A DNA stretch of 37,032 nt from Deltaproteobacteria bacterium (lineage in GTDB: Bacteria > Desulfobacterota_D > UBA1144 > Nemesobacterales > Nemesobacteraceae), in NCBI GenBank assembly GCA_029262295.1, contig JAJCZR010000061.1:1-37032 (forward strand). Direction: 5' to 3'. Of this stretch, positions 7,526 through 16,309 are shown piece by piece (within the stretch, counting starts at the first letter, position 1; the number at the start of each line of letters is the position of its first letter). The notes under the pieces are model-generated. The model was not told the DNA's origin. It was given only the letters and a program-made list of their open reading frames with translations, and did no database searches. The translations under genes were made by a program, and so were the position numbers.

Positions 7526-7732
7526 TTATCCTTCGAGGACAAAAGTAATTCTTAGATGCGCTCTATATTCTTCAATATTACCTTTATCATCAATAGAAGC
7601 ATTCATCTTTGTTACTTCAATTCCTGTTAATCCTCTTAATGTCTTATTAGCTCTTTCCAAAGCATTATTAACTGCATCATCCCAGGATTTTGAAGAACCT
7701 CCAATAATTTCTGTAATTCTTGCAACTGCCAT
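7526..7732 (-). CDS. Dodecin, flavin-binding storage protein
   Basis: 68 residues matching dodecins along their full length: ARITEIIGGSSKSWDDAVNNALERANKTLRGLTGIEVTKM, then YRAHLRITFVLEG. Dodecins form hollow 12-mers that bind flavins (FMN, riboflavin) or CoA and buffer them in the cytoplasm. In many members a Trp in the middle of the chain stacks on the flavin; here the only Trp is at about residue 17 and the central position is Leu-Thr-Gly, so ligand preference may differ. A strong AGGAGG site precedes the ATG at 7732. It sits between an intact glutathione S-transferase and that gene's duplicated tail. Confidence 0.9.
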   Translation of the reverse strand: MAVARITEIIGGSSKSWDDAVNNALERANKTLRGLTGIEVTKMNASIDDKGNIEEYRAHLRITFVLEG

Positions 7733-7832
7733 AGTATTACCTCCTTAGTTTTATTTGAATCTTTGGTAACAGCATTATAGATAATTTTTGTTTGGATGTT
7801 AAGTAACTTGAGAGAATAAAAATAGAATTCTT

Positions 7833-8432
7833 CTAATCTCCAAAAGGAAGAAAGTTTTCTGTTGATTCTATATTCTCAATCCATTTTTGAATATTAAGAT
7901 AATTGGTAAGTTCAACTCCACCTTCGGGTGCGAGCATTATATAGGGATAACAGGCGATATCTGCTATTGAGTAACTATCCACAAGAAAATCTTTGCCTTT
8001 AAGATGCGCGTCAAGAGTTTTTAAAGCAGAGTTACCCTGCATTTGAAATTTTTTCATATCTTCAGGATCATGGTCGGGAACAAATTTGGTTAAATACCTG
8101 GCCATTGCAAGATTTGGATCAATTGAAGTTTTTCCAAATAAAACCCACTGGGCAATATGCCCATAAGTTTCAGGATTATCGGAAGTAAATGAATTTGGAG
8201 AATACTTTTTAGCAAGATAAAAAAGGATTGCATTTGACTCCCACATCACAAAATCACCATCCACAATCACAGGAATCTTTTGATTGGGATTTACTTTGGT
8301 GAACTCTTCACCTTTATGCTCACCTTCAAATAGTTCAACTATTATCCTTTCAAACTCCACACCAAGCTGATGTAAAAGTAGCCTCGGTTTGTAAGCATTT
8401 CCAGAAAGTTTGTGGTCGTATAGTTTTATCAT
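7833..8432 (-). CDS. Glutathione S-transferase family protein
   Basis: 199 residues with the thioredoxin-like N-terminal domain (MIKLYDHKLSGNAYKPRLLLHQLGVEFE, cis-Pro motif NPNQKIPVIVD, then WESNAILFYLAKKY, where E-S binds the gamma-glutamyl part of glutathione). The all-helical C-terminal domain follows with the conserved SIADIACYPYIM. The likely catalytic residue is Ser10 in LSGN. The family conjugates glutathione to electrophiles or acts in isomerisation; the substrate is unknown. Its start is 2 bases from the stop of the nucleotidyltransferase gene, so both are co-transcribed. Confidence 0.92.
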   Translation of the reverse strand: MIKLYDHKLSGNAYKPRLLLHQLGVEFERIIVELFEGEHKGEEFTKVNPNQKIPVIVDGDFVMWESNAILFYLAKKYSPNSFTSDNPETYGHIAQWVLFGKTSIDPNLAMARYLTKFVPDHDPEDMKKFQMQGNSALKTLDAHLKGKDFLVDSYSIADIACYPYIMLAPEGGVELTNYLNIQKWIENIESTENFLPFGD

Positions 8433-8433
8433 T

Positions 8434-8733
8434 TTAATTTGAGTAAACCAACTGCTTTGTTAAATCAATTTCCTTTTTAAAATAAGGGTTTCGTATTCTT
8501 TCTTTATTAACCAAGTAAACGTCTTTATCTAGTATAGCCTCAAGTTCTTCTTTGAGATCAAAATATCTATCAAAACTTCCTTTTATTTTTTTCTCCAGAA
8601 AAGCAACTAGAAAATGAACATCTATTTTATTAAAAGAATCATCATTTTCATATGACCCAAATACTGAGAGTCTTTTTACTCTGTATTTTTTACAGATTTG
8701 AGAGATTTTATCATTACTAAGGTCTAAATTCAT
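8434..8733 (-). CDS. Minimal nucleotidyltransferase (MNT-like), second catalytic Asp replaced
   Basis: 99 residues of the MNT fold: KRLSVFGSYENDD, then KIDVHFLVAFLEKK, and a C-terminal LDKDVYLVNKERI where the third carboxylate (DVYLV) is kept. Active members have GSxARG...SDxDFLVEF; here the second motif reads IDVHFLVAF, so Asp-x-Asp has become Asp-x-His. That should weaken or abolish nucleotide transfer. MNT proteins are often antitoxins paired with a HEPN toxin, but no HEPN gene is next to this one; the neighbours are a glutathione S-transferase and a thioesterase. It may be a degraded orphan. The spacer upstream consists of TTAGG-like repeats, which also supply its GGGG ribosome site. Confidence 0.75.
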   Translation of the reverse strand: MNLDLSNDKISQICKKYRVKRLSVFGSYENDDSFNKIDVHFLVAFLEKKIKGSFDRYFDLKEELEAILDKDVYLVNKERIRNPYFKKEIDLTKQLVYSN

Positions 8734-8776
8734 TTTACTAACCCCTAAAACCTAATCCCTAATACCTATCACCTAA
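8734..8776. repeat. Degenerate TTAGG/CCTAA-like short repeats
   Basis: The whole gap between the thioesterase and nucleotidyltransferase genes is made of variants of CCTAA: ACCCCTAAAACCTAATCCC followed by TAATACCTATCACCTAACTA. A shorter relative (GGTTAGATGTTAGGG) lies at about 29562-29576, before the endonuclease III gene. The origin may be replication slippage. Confidence 0.6.
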
Positions 8777-9271
8777 CTACTCATAAATATAATCTAAAAA
8801 TTTGCCGGTAAATCTTTCTTTTCCTAATACATCAAACACAACTTCTTTTTTAGGAAGGAAGTAAGCTACAGAACTCTTAGTACACTCAACACCATCTTCA
8901 TCATAAATAGTTGCATCAACAAAGACGTGCCTTCCTCTTACTTTCGTAACCTTACCCCTTACCTCAAGCTCAATATCACTATCTACTTTTTTGTTGTAGC
9001 TGATCTCCACTTTTGTTGTAAGCCCAATCTTTCCGACTTTATCAAACATAGTCCAGAAAGCCAGTTCATCTACAAGTGCACACTGAACTCCTCCATGAAG
9101 AATCCCCGGGAAACCCGCCATATATTCTTTCGGTTTGACTCTTGTGAAGACCTCTTCTTTTTCATCATCAGCATAAAACTTTAGCTGAAGTCCGTGCTTG
9201 TTATTCGGATGACAGGCAAAGCAGTTGTTATCAGGGAAATCAAGAAATACATTTTCTATTTCTCTTGGCAT
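8777..9271 (-). CDS. PaaI-like hotdog thioesterase
   Basis: 164 residues with a hotdog fold. The hallmark HGGVQCALVDELAFW (about residues 59-73) carries the catalytic-loop HGG and the helix acid, followed by TTKVEISYNKKVDSDIELEVRGKVTKVRGRHVFVDATIYDEDGVECTKSSVAYF. Such enzymes hydrolyse acyl-CoA thioesters. The N-terminal CFACHPNNKHGLQLKFY is typical of the PaaI/4HBT subgroup with a CxxC-x-N-x-GL lead-in. The natural acyl group cannot be read from sequence. The start is only 2 bases from the gyrA stop codon, so translation is probably coupled. Confidence 0.88.
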   Translation of the reverse strand: MPREIENVFLDFPDNNCFACHPNNKHGLQLKFYADDEKEEVFTRVKPKEYMAGFPGILHGGVQCALVDELAFWTMFDKVGKIGLTTKVEISYNKKVDSDIELEVRGKVTKVRGRHVFVDATIYDEDGVECTKSSVAYFLPKKEVVFDVLGKERFTGKFLDYIYE

Positions 9272-9273
9272 CG

Positions 9274-11706
9274 CTAATCACTTTCAACTACTTTTGTAAC
9301 AGCTGCCACAAACTCATCCTGCTTAAGATCAATTAACCTGAGACCTTGGGCACTTCTTCCATAGACACTTATTTCAGAAACTTTCATTCTTATTACCTTT
9401 CCACCATGAGTAGTAATAATCATTATTTCCATATCATTGGTAACCTGAAAGGCCCCTACAACTTTGCCATTTTTTCCGGTTGTTCTGATAGTCATTACGC
9501 CTTTACCACCCCTGCCGGTTAAACGGTATTCAGAAGCTTTTGTACGTTTACCATAACCCATATCAGTAACCGTTAGAATCTGTGCGTCAGGGTTTTTAAT
9601 TACCTCAAGGCTTACAACTTCATCACCTTTCCCAAGCCTTATACCCCTTACACCTGTTGCAGTCCTTCCCATGTCACGAACATCATCTTCATTAAACCTT
9701 ATTGCCTGGCCATTTCTTGAGGTAATAAGTATTTGATGCGCACCATTACTGATACTTGCCTCTACAAGCTCATCATCATCACGAATATTAAGGGCAATAA
9801 TCCCGCCAGCCCTTGGCCTTGAATAAGCCATAAGCTTGGTCTTTTTAATAACACCCTTTTTAGTTCCCATCACAATATATTCATCTTCTTTAAATTCTAT
9901 TACCGGAAGCACGGCTGCCACAGTTTCATTTTTATCAAGATCAAGAAGATTCACCATAGCCTTACCACGGGCAGTGGGACCAGCTTCAGGAAGTTCATGG
10001 ACTTTAAGCCAGTAACATTTTCCAAAGTTGGAAAAGAAAAGAACGTAGTTGTGCCGTGAAGCAATAAAAAGGGCATTAACAAAATCGGTATCCTTTGTGC
10101 TCATACCTGTTTTGCCTTTGCCGCCTCTTCTCTGGCTTCTATAAACACTGAGTGGAGTATTCTTTATATAACCATCATGAGTTGTTGTAACAACCATATC
10201 TTCATCAGCAATAAGATCTTCAATGGAAATCTCACCCGGGCTGTCGATTATCTCAGTTCTTCTTACATCGTTATACTGATCTTTAATTGCAGTGAGTTCT
10301 TCAACTGCTATATCGAGTATCAGTATTTCACTTCCAAGAATTTCTTTAAGCTTTTTAACAGTCTCAACAAGCTCAGCTCTTTCCTCAAGAATTTTACCTC
10401 TCTCAAGGGCAGTAAGCCTTTGAAGCCTCATATCCAGAATTGCCTGGGCCTGTTTTTCAGAAAGGCCAAGATTGCTCATAAGCCCTTGCCTTGCAATAGC
10501 AGGGCTTTCGGAACCTCTAATGAGCTTTATAACTTCATCAAGATTATCGAGCGCAATTTTTAACCCTTCTAATATGTGCAGGCGAGCTTCAGCTTTTGCA
10601 AGCTCATACTGAGTGCGCCGGGTTATTACCTCTTTTCTATGTTCAATAAACTGTGCTAATACTTCTTTTAGTGATAATACCTTTGGCTGATTTCTTACAA
10701 GGGCAAGCATTATTATTCCGAAAGATGTGTCCATCGGAGTGTGTTTGTAGAGCTGATTTAAAACAACCTGGGCGTTATCTCCCCTTTTCACATCTACTAC
10801 CAAGCGAATACCTTCCCTGTCAGATTCATCCCTTACATCGGAAATACCTTTAATCTTTTCATCTCTAACTAGCTCGCCGATACGGGCAGCAAGTTTTGCC
10901 TTATTCACCTGATAGGGAATTTCATTAATAATGATTATTTCCCTGTCGCCTTTTTTTTGTTTTTCAATATATGCTTTTGCCCTTACCCTTATTATTCCCC
11001 TGCCAGTTTCATAAGCTGAACGGATTTGATCTCTTCCGCTTATAAAAGCACCGGTTGGAAAATCAGGGCCGGGGATAAACCCCATTAATTCTTCAACAGT
11101 AATATCAGGATTTTGTATCTGGGCTATAACTCCATCTAGCAGTTCCCCAAGATTATGGGGCGGAATGTTTGTCGACATACCAACAGCAATTCCCGAAGAA
11201 CCATTTAAAAGAAGATTTGGAAGTTTTGTGGGAAGTACTGATGGCTCCATTTCACCGCCATCGTAGTTTGGAACAAAGTCGACTGTTTCTTTATCAAGAT
11301 CCTCGAGCATCTCACTTGAGATCCTCTCAAGCCTGACCTCCGTGTATCTCATTGCTGCAGGATTATCGCCATCAATAGAACCGAAGTTACCCTGCCCGTC
11401 TACTAGCATGTAGCGCATTGAAAAATCCTGCGCCATTCTTACAAGTGAATCATAGATAGCTGAATCACCATGAGGGTGATATTTACCCATTACATCACCG
11501 ACAATTCTTGCCGACTTTTTGTATGGCCTGTTCCAGATATTTCCGGTCTCACTCATGCCGTAAAGTATCCTTCTGTGTACTGGTTTTAAACCGTCTCTTA
11601 CATCGGGAAGTGCCCTGCCGACAATTACGCTCATCGAGTAACTGAGATAAGACTCCTTCATCTCATCTTCAATATTTACGGGCAAAATCTGTGGATCATT
11701 AGCCAT
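9274..11706 (-). CDS. gyrA: DNA gyrase subunit A
   Basis: 810 residues, the usual GyrA length. The winged-helix breakage-reunion domain contains the active-site Tyr121 (AAMRYTEVR). The quinolone-determining region [19 protein letters not shown] keeps Ser82 and Asp86, so no classical resistance change is seen. The C-terminal beta-pinwheel has the GyrA box QRRGGKG (about residue 530), which distinguishes it from ParC. With GyrB (not in the window) it introduces negative supercoils. An AGGAGG ribosome site precedes the ATG at 11706. It forms a transcript with the thioesterase gene downstream. Confidence 0.97.
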   Translation of the reverse strand: MANDPQILPVNIEDEMKESYLSYSMSVIVGRALPDVRDGLKPVHRRILYGMSETGNIWNRPYKKSARIVGDVMGKYHPHGDSAIYDSLVRMAQDFSMRYMLVDGQGNFGSIDGDNPAAMRYTEVRLERISSEMLEDLDKETVDFVPNYDGGEMEPSVLPTKLPNLLLNGSSGIAVGMSTNIPPHNLGELLDGVIAQIQNPDITVEELMGFIPGPDFPTGAFISGRDQIRSAYETGRGIIRVRAKAYIEKQKKGDREIIIINEIPYQVNKAKLAARIGELVRDEKIKGISDVRDESDREGIRLVVDVKRGDNAQVVLNQLYKHTPMDTSFGIIMLALVRNQPKVLSLKEVLAQFIEHRKEVITRRTQYELAKAEARLHILEGLKIALDNLDEVIKLIRGSESPAIARQGLMSNLGLSEKQAQAILDMRLQRLTALERGKILEERAELVETVKKLKEILGSEILILDIAVEELTAIKDQYNDVRRTEIIDSPGEISIEDLIADEDMVVTTTHDGYIKNTPLSVYRSQRRGGKGKTGMSTKDTDFVNALFIASRHNYVLFFSNFGKCYWLKVHELPEAGPTARGKAMVNLLDLDKNETVAAVLPVIEFKEDEYIVMGTKKGVIKKTKLMAYSRPRAGGIIALNIRDDDELVEASISNGAHQILITSRNGQAIRFNEDDVRDMGRTATGVRGIRLGKGDEVVSLEVIKNPDAQILTVTDMGYGKRTKASEYRLTGRGGKGVMTIRTTGKNGKVVGAFQVTNDMEIMIITTHGGKVIRMKVSEISVYGRSAQGLRLIDLKQDEFVAAVTKVVESD

Positions 11707-11826
11707 ATCTGGATTAATCCTCCTGGATTAAATTAAAAGGTTTAGAGCTTTGCTTGGAATTAAAATTATTAAGTTTGTTTAGTGGGATTATTATACTAAA
11801 TAAAGAGGGTAAATACTAATTTTTGA

Positions 11827-12711
11827 TCAGGAATCCTGAAACTTTTTATTGCTCTTGTTTTCATACATATTTTTATCGGCGGCCTTTAACAATTCATCAA
11901 GTGTCACAGGGTTTTCAGGATCATACACGGCATAGCCTCTACTTACGGCTAAAGTATATTCTTTATCTTCGGAAGCATTGAAAGCATCTAAACTACTTTG
12001 AAGTCTCATATCCATTTCTTCAATTTCATCTGAATCTGCATTAAGCACTAACACAATAAATTCATCGCCGCCAAACCTGCAGTAAAGATCAGTTTCCCTG
12101 AACGTTTGCTTAATGATCTTGGCTGTGTGAAGTATTGCTTCACTACCAATCAAGTGGCCACATCTGTCATTAATATCTTTTAGATGATCAAGATCAAGAA
12201 AGCAAAGTAAAAAAGAGTTGCTGAAATTTTTAAGGTAATTTTCCGCATGGGCCTTAAAACCCCTGAAATTATATAAACCACTTAGCTCATCTATATAAAC
12301 CAGGCTTCGCAAATTTTCTTCCGATTTGTGCCTCTCAAGTGCATATTCCACTTTGAATACTATGTTTCTTGTAAAATCCTCACCTTTAAGAAGGTAATCC
12401 TGTGCCCCAAGTTTTAATGCTTCCATCGCCTGCGACTTATCATCATCGCCTGTTAGGATTATCACTGGAACATCATGAGCGCAGTTTTTAATGGTGCTCA
12501 ATGTATTTATCCCATTACTATCAGGAAGATTAAGATCAAGAAGTATTACATCCACAGAATCATTCACCAAGACATCCACTGCTCTGCTTAAACAGGATGC
12601 TTTTTTAAGGTTAAAAGTAGTCTTTTTTGAACCTGAAAACAGTTTTATCAAAAACCCCAGATACGACTCATCGTCTTCCACTAAAAGTAGATTTGGTATT
12701 TTTTCTTCCAT
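11827..12711 (-). CDS. Response regulator with GGDEF diguanylate cyclase domain
   Basis: 294 residues. The receiver domain (1-125) has the acidic pair D13/D14, phospho-acceptor D59 (ILLDLNLPDSNG), T87 and K109. The GGDEF domain (135-290) has DELSGLYNFRGF, the metal-binding LDLDHLKDIND, the active-site GGDEF at 214-218, and an RxxD inhibitory site (RETD, 205-208) exactly five residues before it. It should therefore make cyclic di-GMP when phosphorylated and be inhibited by product. No cognate kinase is adjacent. It is divergent from rsmD; the shared intergenic region is 12712-12870. Confidence 0.93.
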   Translation of the reverse strand: MEEKIPNLLLVEDDESYLGFLIKLFSGSKKTTFNLKKASCLSRAVDVLVNDSVDVILLDLNLPDSNGINTLSTIKNCAHDVPVIILTGDDDKSQAMEALKLGAQDYLLKGEDFTRNIVFKVEYALERHKSEENLRSLVYIDELSGLYNFRGFKAHAENYLKNFSNSFLLCFLDLDHLKDINDRCGHLIGSEAILHTAKIIKQTFRETDLYCRFGGDEFIVLVLNADSDEIEEMDMRLQSSLDAFNASEDKEYTLAVSRGYAVYDPENPVTLDELLKAADKNMYENKSNKKFQDS

Positions 12712-12854
12712 TTTTTTCTCTATAAATAAGTTGATAAATACAATTATAGTGCAACTTTATGCGAAATGTTACAATATTTGTAATAGAAATCAAAATTTGC
12801 AACATTTGTTGTTTTTCATTTTAAATCCTGTTTTGTAAATACGATGTCAGGGTG

Positions 12855-12871
12855 TAATATAGATTATTAAA
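12855..12871 (+). promoter_or_regulatory. -10-like box immediately before rsmD
   Basis: TAATAT at 12855-12860 ends 10 bases before the rsmD ATG at 12871, with no ribosome site between. Transcription would begin about 4 bases upstream of, or at, the start codon, consistent with a leaderless message. Confidence 0.35.
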
Positions 12872-13419
12872 TGCAAGTACAGACAGGCGAACTAAGGGGC
12901 ATGCGGCTTAAAGTTCCGAAAGGAAATACGGTAAGACCTACTTCCGGCAGAATTAAAAAATCCATTTTTGATACAATTGGAATTATTGATGAAAATTCTA
13001 TAGTGCTTGATATTTTTTCGGGATCTGGAAGCCTGGGAATAGAAGCTTTAAGCAGAGGTGCAAAAAGCGCCACTTTTATTGAACAAAACAGGTCAGTAGC
13101 AAAAACCCTCAAAGAAAACATAGCAAATTGTGGTCTTGAAAAAAAAGCAAAAGTATTAGAGCTTGATTACAAAAAAGCCTTGGATCTCCTAAGCAGAAAA
13201 AACGTAAATTTCGACTTAATATTTATAGACCCGCCCTATAAACTTTACGAAGAAGAGTCTGTAGAAAATCTTGTTGCTTTAGGCCTAAATCTTTTAAATG
13301 AAAATGGTATGTTTATAATTGAACATAATAAAAAAGACGAAATAATTCATAATCTTTTTGAGGTGAAAACAAAGAAATATGGTGAGACTATGATCAGTTA
13401 TTTCTGGAGAGACATTTGA
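12871..13419 (+). CDS. rsmD: 16S rRNA guanine(966)-N2 methyltransferase
   Basis: 182 residues. The N-terminal GELRGMRLKVPKGNTVRPTSGRIKKSIFD is the RsmD signature. The SAM-binding motif I is VLDIFSGSGSLGIEALSRGA (45-64), and the catalytic motif IV is DPPY at 120-123. The enzyme methylates G966 of 16S rRNA during 30S maturation. It overlaps coaD by 4 bases (stop TGA within TTGA), a conserved pairing in many bacteria, so both are translated from one message. Confidence 0.95.
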   Translation: MQVQTGELRGMRLKVPKGNTVRPTSGRIKKSIFDTIGIIDENSIVLDIFSGSGSLGIEALSRGAKSATFIEQNRSVAKTLKENIANCGLEKKAKVLELDYKKALDLLSRKNVNFDLIFIDPPYKLYEEESVENLVALGLNLLNENGMFIIEHNKKDEIIHNLFEVKTKKYGETMISYFWRDI

Positions 13420-13916
13420 ATAAAAACACCGTTATTTATCCCGGTTCATTCGATCCGTTTACAAATGGTCATCTAAACATTATTAATAGAAGCTCAAAAG
13501 TATTTGAGAAAGTAATTGTTTCTGTTGCCCATAATGTTTCAAAAAAAACTGTATTCACTATTGATGAAAGAGTTGAGATAATAAAAGAGATTTTTAAAGA
13601 CCGTCCCAATATTGAGGTCGACAGTTTTCAGGGCCTCCTTGTAGAATATGCAAAAAAAGTGAAAACAAACACCATATTAAGGGGAATGAGATCAGTCTCA
13701 GATTTTGAATATGAATTTCAAATGGCACTTGCCAATAAATCAATAGATGACAGCGTTGAAACTATATTCATGGTAACAGACAGTGAATTCACATACATAA
13801 GTTCTTCACTTATAAAGGAGATTGTCACTCTTGGTGGTTCGCCCAAACACCTTGTGCCCGATATTGTAGAAAAAAAATTAATAGAAAAACTTCAAAGAAA
13901 ACAGGAGGAAAATTAA
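13416..13916 (+). CDS. coaD: Phosphopantetheine adenylyltransferase
   Basis: 166 residues, standard length. The nucleotide-binding motif YPGSFDPFTNGH (8-19) has the TxGH core as TNGH, and the signature ISSSLIKE is near residue 130. It makes dephospho-CoA from 4'-phosphopantetheine and ATP, the penultimate step of CoA synthesis. The start is TTG at 13416, overlapping the rsmD stop; no later start would keep the first beta strand. The aminotransferase gene follows 4 bases downstream. Confidence 0.96.
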   Translation: MNKNTVIYPGSFDPFTNGHLNIINRSSKVFEKVIVSVAHNVSKKTVFTIDERVEIIKEIFKDRPNIEVDSFQGLLVEYAKKVKTNTILRGMRSVSDFEYEFQMALANKSIDDSVETIFMVTDSEFTYISSSLIKEIVTLGGSPKHLVPDIVEKKLIEKLQRKQEEN

Positions 13917-13920
13917 TAAC

Positions 13921-15114
13921 ATGAAACTTTCTAACAGGGTTAAAAACCTAAAACCATCTGCCACACTCGCGATTACTGCAAAAGCAAAAGCACTCAGAGC
14001 CGAAGGAATTGACATTATAGGTTTTGGAGCTGGAGAACCAGACTTTGACACACCGGAAAATGTTAAGAACCAGGGAATAAAATCTATTGAAGACGGCTTT
14101 ACAAAATACACACCTGTTGGTGGAATAAATGAACTAAAAGATGCTATCATTAATAGCCTCAAAAAAGATCATGGGCTTGAGTACACAAGGGATGAAATAA
14201 TTGTCTCATGTGGTGCAAAACACTCGATCTACAACATTACGCAGGCACTTTTTGATACTGGTGATGAAGTATTAATTCCATCTCCATACTGGGTTTCATA
14301 TCCTGATCAGATTGCACTCACTGGTGCCAAACCTGTGATAATTGAGACAACTGAAGAAAATGAATTTAAACTCAAAACAGATGATCTTAAAAATGCCATA
14401 AACGAAAACAGTTCAGCAATAATACTTAACTACCCTTCTAACCCCACTGGCACAACATACACCAGAGATGAGCTTGAGGAAGTTGTGGAAATTGCGCTTG
14501 AAAACAAGCTGACAATAATCTCAGATGAGATTTATGAAAAGATAATTTATGGTGGTGCAAAACATGTATCTGTCTGTGAACTAAGCAAAGAGGCAAAGGA
14601 ATCGACGATTCTTGTAAATGGTGTTTCAAAATCATACTCAATGACAGGCTGGAGAATTGGTTATGCAGCAGGGAATAAAGATGTAATAAACGCAATGTCC
14701 AAACTTCAGGGACAATCCACTTCAAATCCAACATCTATTTCACAGATGGCTGCACTTGAAGCTTTAAGCGGGCCGCAGCAAGTTCTTGATGAAAGGTGCA
14801 AAGAGTTTGAAAAAAGGAAAGATTTTATTGTTAAAAGGTTAAACGAAATAGAAGGTTTTAGCTGCTTTAACCCCAAAGGTGCTTTTTATGTATTCCCAAG
14901 CATTAATGGTTTTGTTGGAAAAGAGTATGAAGGAAAAAGCATTTCAGGATCTATCGACTTCACAGAGTTTTTACTTGAGAAGGCAAAAGTAGCAGTAGTG
15001 CCAGGTATAGCATTCGGTAAGGAAAACTATCTTAGGATTTCTTATGCCACATCAATGGAAAATATAGAAAAAGGTATGGACAGGATTGAAGAAGCTGTAA
15101 AATCCTTATCTTAA
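13921..15114 (+). CDS. Class I aspartate aminotransferase
   Basis: 397 residues of the fold-type I PLP family, Igamma-type aspartate/prephenate aminotransferases. PLP-contacting pieces are GAGEPDFDTP, NYPSNPTGTTY, SDEIYEKIIY and the Schiff-base lysine K237 in NGVSKSYSMTGWRIGY; the substrate-carboxylate arginine is in YLRISYA near the end. It exchanges amino groups between aspartate (or prephenate) and 2-oxoglutarate. An AGGAGG site at about 13904-13909 supports the ATG at 13921. It belongs to the rsmD-coaD transcript, an order I associate with deltaproteobacterial genomes. Confidence 0.93.
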   Translation: MKLSNRVKNLKPSATLAITAKAKALRAEGIDIIGFGAGEPDFDTPENVKNQGIKSIEDGFTKYTPVGGINELKDAIINSLKKDHGLEYTRDEIIVSCGAKHSIYNITQALFDTGDEVLIPSPYWVSYPDQIALTGAKPVIIETTEENEFKLKTDDLKNAINENSSAIILNYPSNPTGTTYTRDELEEVVEIALENKLTIISDEIYEKIIYGGAKHVSVCELSKEAKESTILVNGVSKSYSMTGWRIGYAAGNKDVINAMSKLQGQSTSNPTSISQMAALEALSGPQQVLDERCKEFEKRKDFIVKRLNEIEGFSCFNPKGAFYVFPSINGFVGKEYEGKSISGSIDFTEFLLEKAKVAVVPGIAFGKENYLRISYATSMENIEKGMDRIEEAVKSLS

Positions 15115-15123
15115 ACTTCTCTG

Positions 15124-16251
15124 ATGAAAACCAATGATTTAAAAATCGGTTTTCCAGCAACCCTTACAGGTGATCTTAGCCTTCAGGGAAAAGAATGTTT
15201 CAAAGGGATTCAACTTTGGTTTAAAGAAGCTGAAGAAAAAGGTGGAATAAGTGTAGGTTCTACAGATCTTAAAATAATTCCCAAACTTTTTTACTATGAC
15301 GACAATAGTAATCCTGAAAAAACTAAGAACAATACAAAACTCCTTATTGAAAAAGATAAAGTCGACCTTTTAATTGGCCCTTATTCCAGCAGCCTAACCC
15401 TAAGTTGTATAGAAGCTGCATCTACGTTTGAAAAAGTGGTCTGGAACCAGGGTGGATCTTCGGATGAAATCCACAAAACCGGTTACAAAAAAATCGTAAG
15501 TTCAATAACTGAAGCTGGAAGATATTTCAGGGGAATTATTGATCTCATCATTTCACTTGAAAATCATAACGCTAAGATTTCAATAGTTAGAAAAAAAGAC
15601 AGCAGTTTTTCGGCTCATGTATCTAACGGAGCAAACTCTTATGCTGAAAATCAAAATCTCAGTACCAAATTATTTGAGTTTAAAGGCGGGGCTACCAGTT
15701 TCACAGAAATTATAGCTGAGATTAAAAACTACAAGTCAGATTTCATCTTCTGTGTTGGAAGCGCAACAGATGATATAAGTTTCTGCAAAGCTCTTATTAA
15801 TTCTCCTGAAATAAAATATAAGTTTACTGCAACTCTTGCTGCCTCAATAAATGAGTTTAAATTACAGCTAGCTAAAGACAGTGAATATTTTGTTGCCACA
15901 AGCCAGTGGGAACCTTCACTCAAATTTGATGTAATTTTTGGACCTAACTCGGAAGAATTCTCAAATAATTTTAAAAAAGAATTTGGCTATTTCCCCGACT
16001 ACACGGCTGCTCAGTCATATAACATGTGTATCATTTTAGAAAAGCTGGTTCAAACAGTTGGAGTAGATGAAAGCGATATGTTAAATGAAGCCCTTAAATC
16101 AAAATTCACAACTTTTTATGGAAGCTTTGAGGTTGAAAATGAAACAGGGAAACAGATAGGACATGAAATGATTGTTGTTCAGTGGCAGGAAGGGGAAAAG
16201 AAAATTATATATCCACCTGATAAAGCAAATTCATTTTTTTTAAGTGCGTAA
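15124..16251 (+). CDS. Periplasmic-binding-fold (LivJ/AmiC-type) protein without signal peptide
   Basis: 375 residues with the type I substrate-binding fold of branched-chain amino acid and amide receptors: IGFPATLTGDLSLQGKECFKGIQLWFKEAEEKGGI, DKVDLLIGPYSSSLTLSCIEAA, the hinge region SEYFVATSQWEPSL and a late FPDYTAAQSYNMCIILEKLV. The chain starts directly at the first beta strand (MKTNDLKIGFPATL); there is no hydrophobic leader and only 9 bases separate it from the preceding stop, so no hidden signal peptide exists. No permease or ATPase gene is near. A cytoplasmic sensor role like AmiC is an inference; loss of export by truncation is the alternative. No ribosome site is obvious. Confidence 0.85.
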   Translation: MKTNDLKIGFPATLTGDLSLQGKECFKGIQLWFKEAEEKGGISVGSTDLKIIPKLFYYDDNSNPEKTKNNTKLLIEKDKVDLLIGPYSSSLTLSCIEAASTFEKVVWNQGGSSDEIHKTGYKKIVSSITEAGRYFRGIIDLIISLENHNAKISIVRKKDSSFSAHVSNGANSYAENQNLSTKLFEFKGGATSFTEIIAEIKNYKSDFIFCVGSATDDISFCKALINSPEIKYKFTATLAASINEFKLQLAKDSEYFVATSQWEPSLKFDVIFGPNSEEFSNNFKKEFGYFPDYTAAQSYNMCIILEKLVQTVGVDESDMLNEALKSKFTTFYGSFEVENETGKQIGHEMIVVQWQEGEKKIIYPPDKANSFFLSA

Positions 16252-16309
16252 AAAAAAACAAATAGAGCAAGCCAATGCAAGCACTGACTTGCCCTATGGA
16301 GGATGGGGA

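Noticed and set aside
10177-10563. Long open frames opposite gyrA and other genes (for example 10177-10563, 26576-26884, 32932-33345)
   Set aside because: They are shadows of strongly coding genes on the other strand and resemble no protein.
11365-11470. Quinolone-resistance change in gyrA
   Set aside because: Ser82 and Asp86 of the determining region are the susceptible-type residues.
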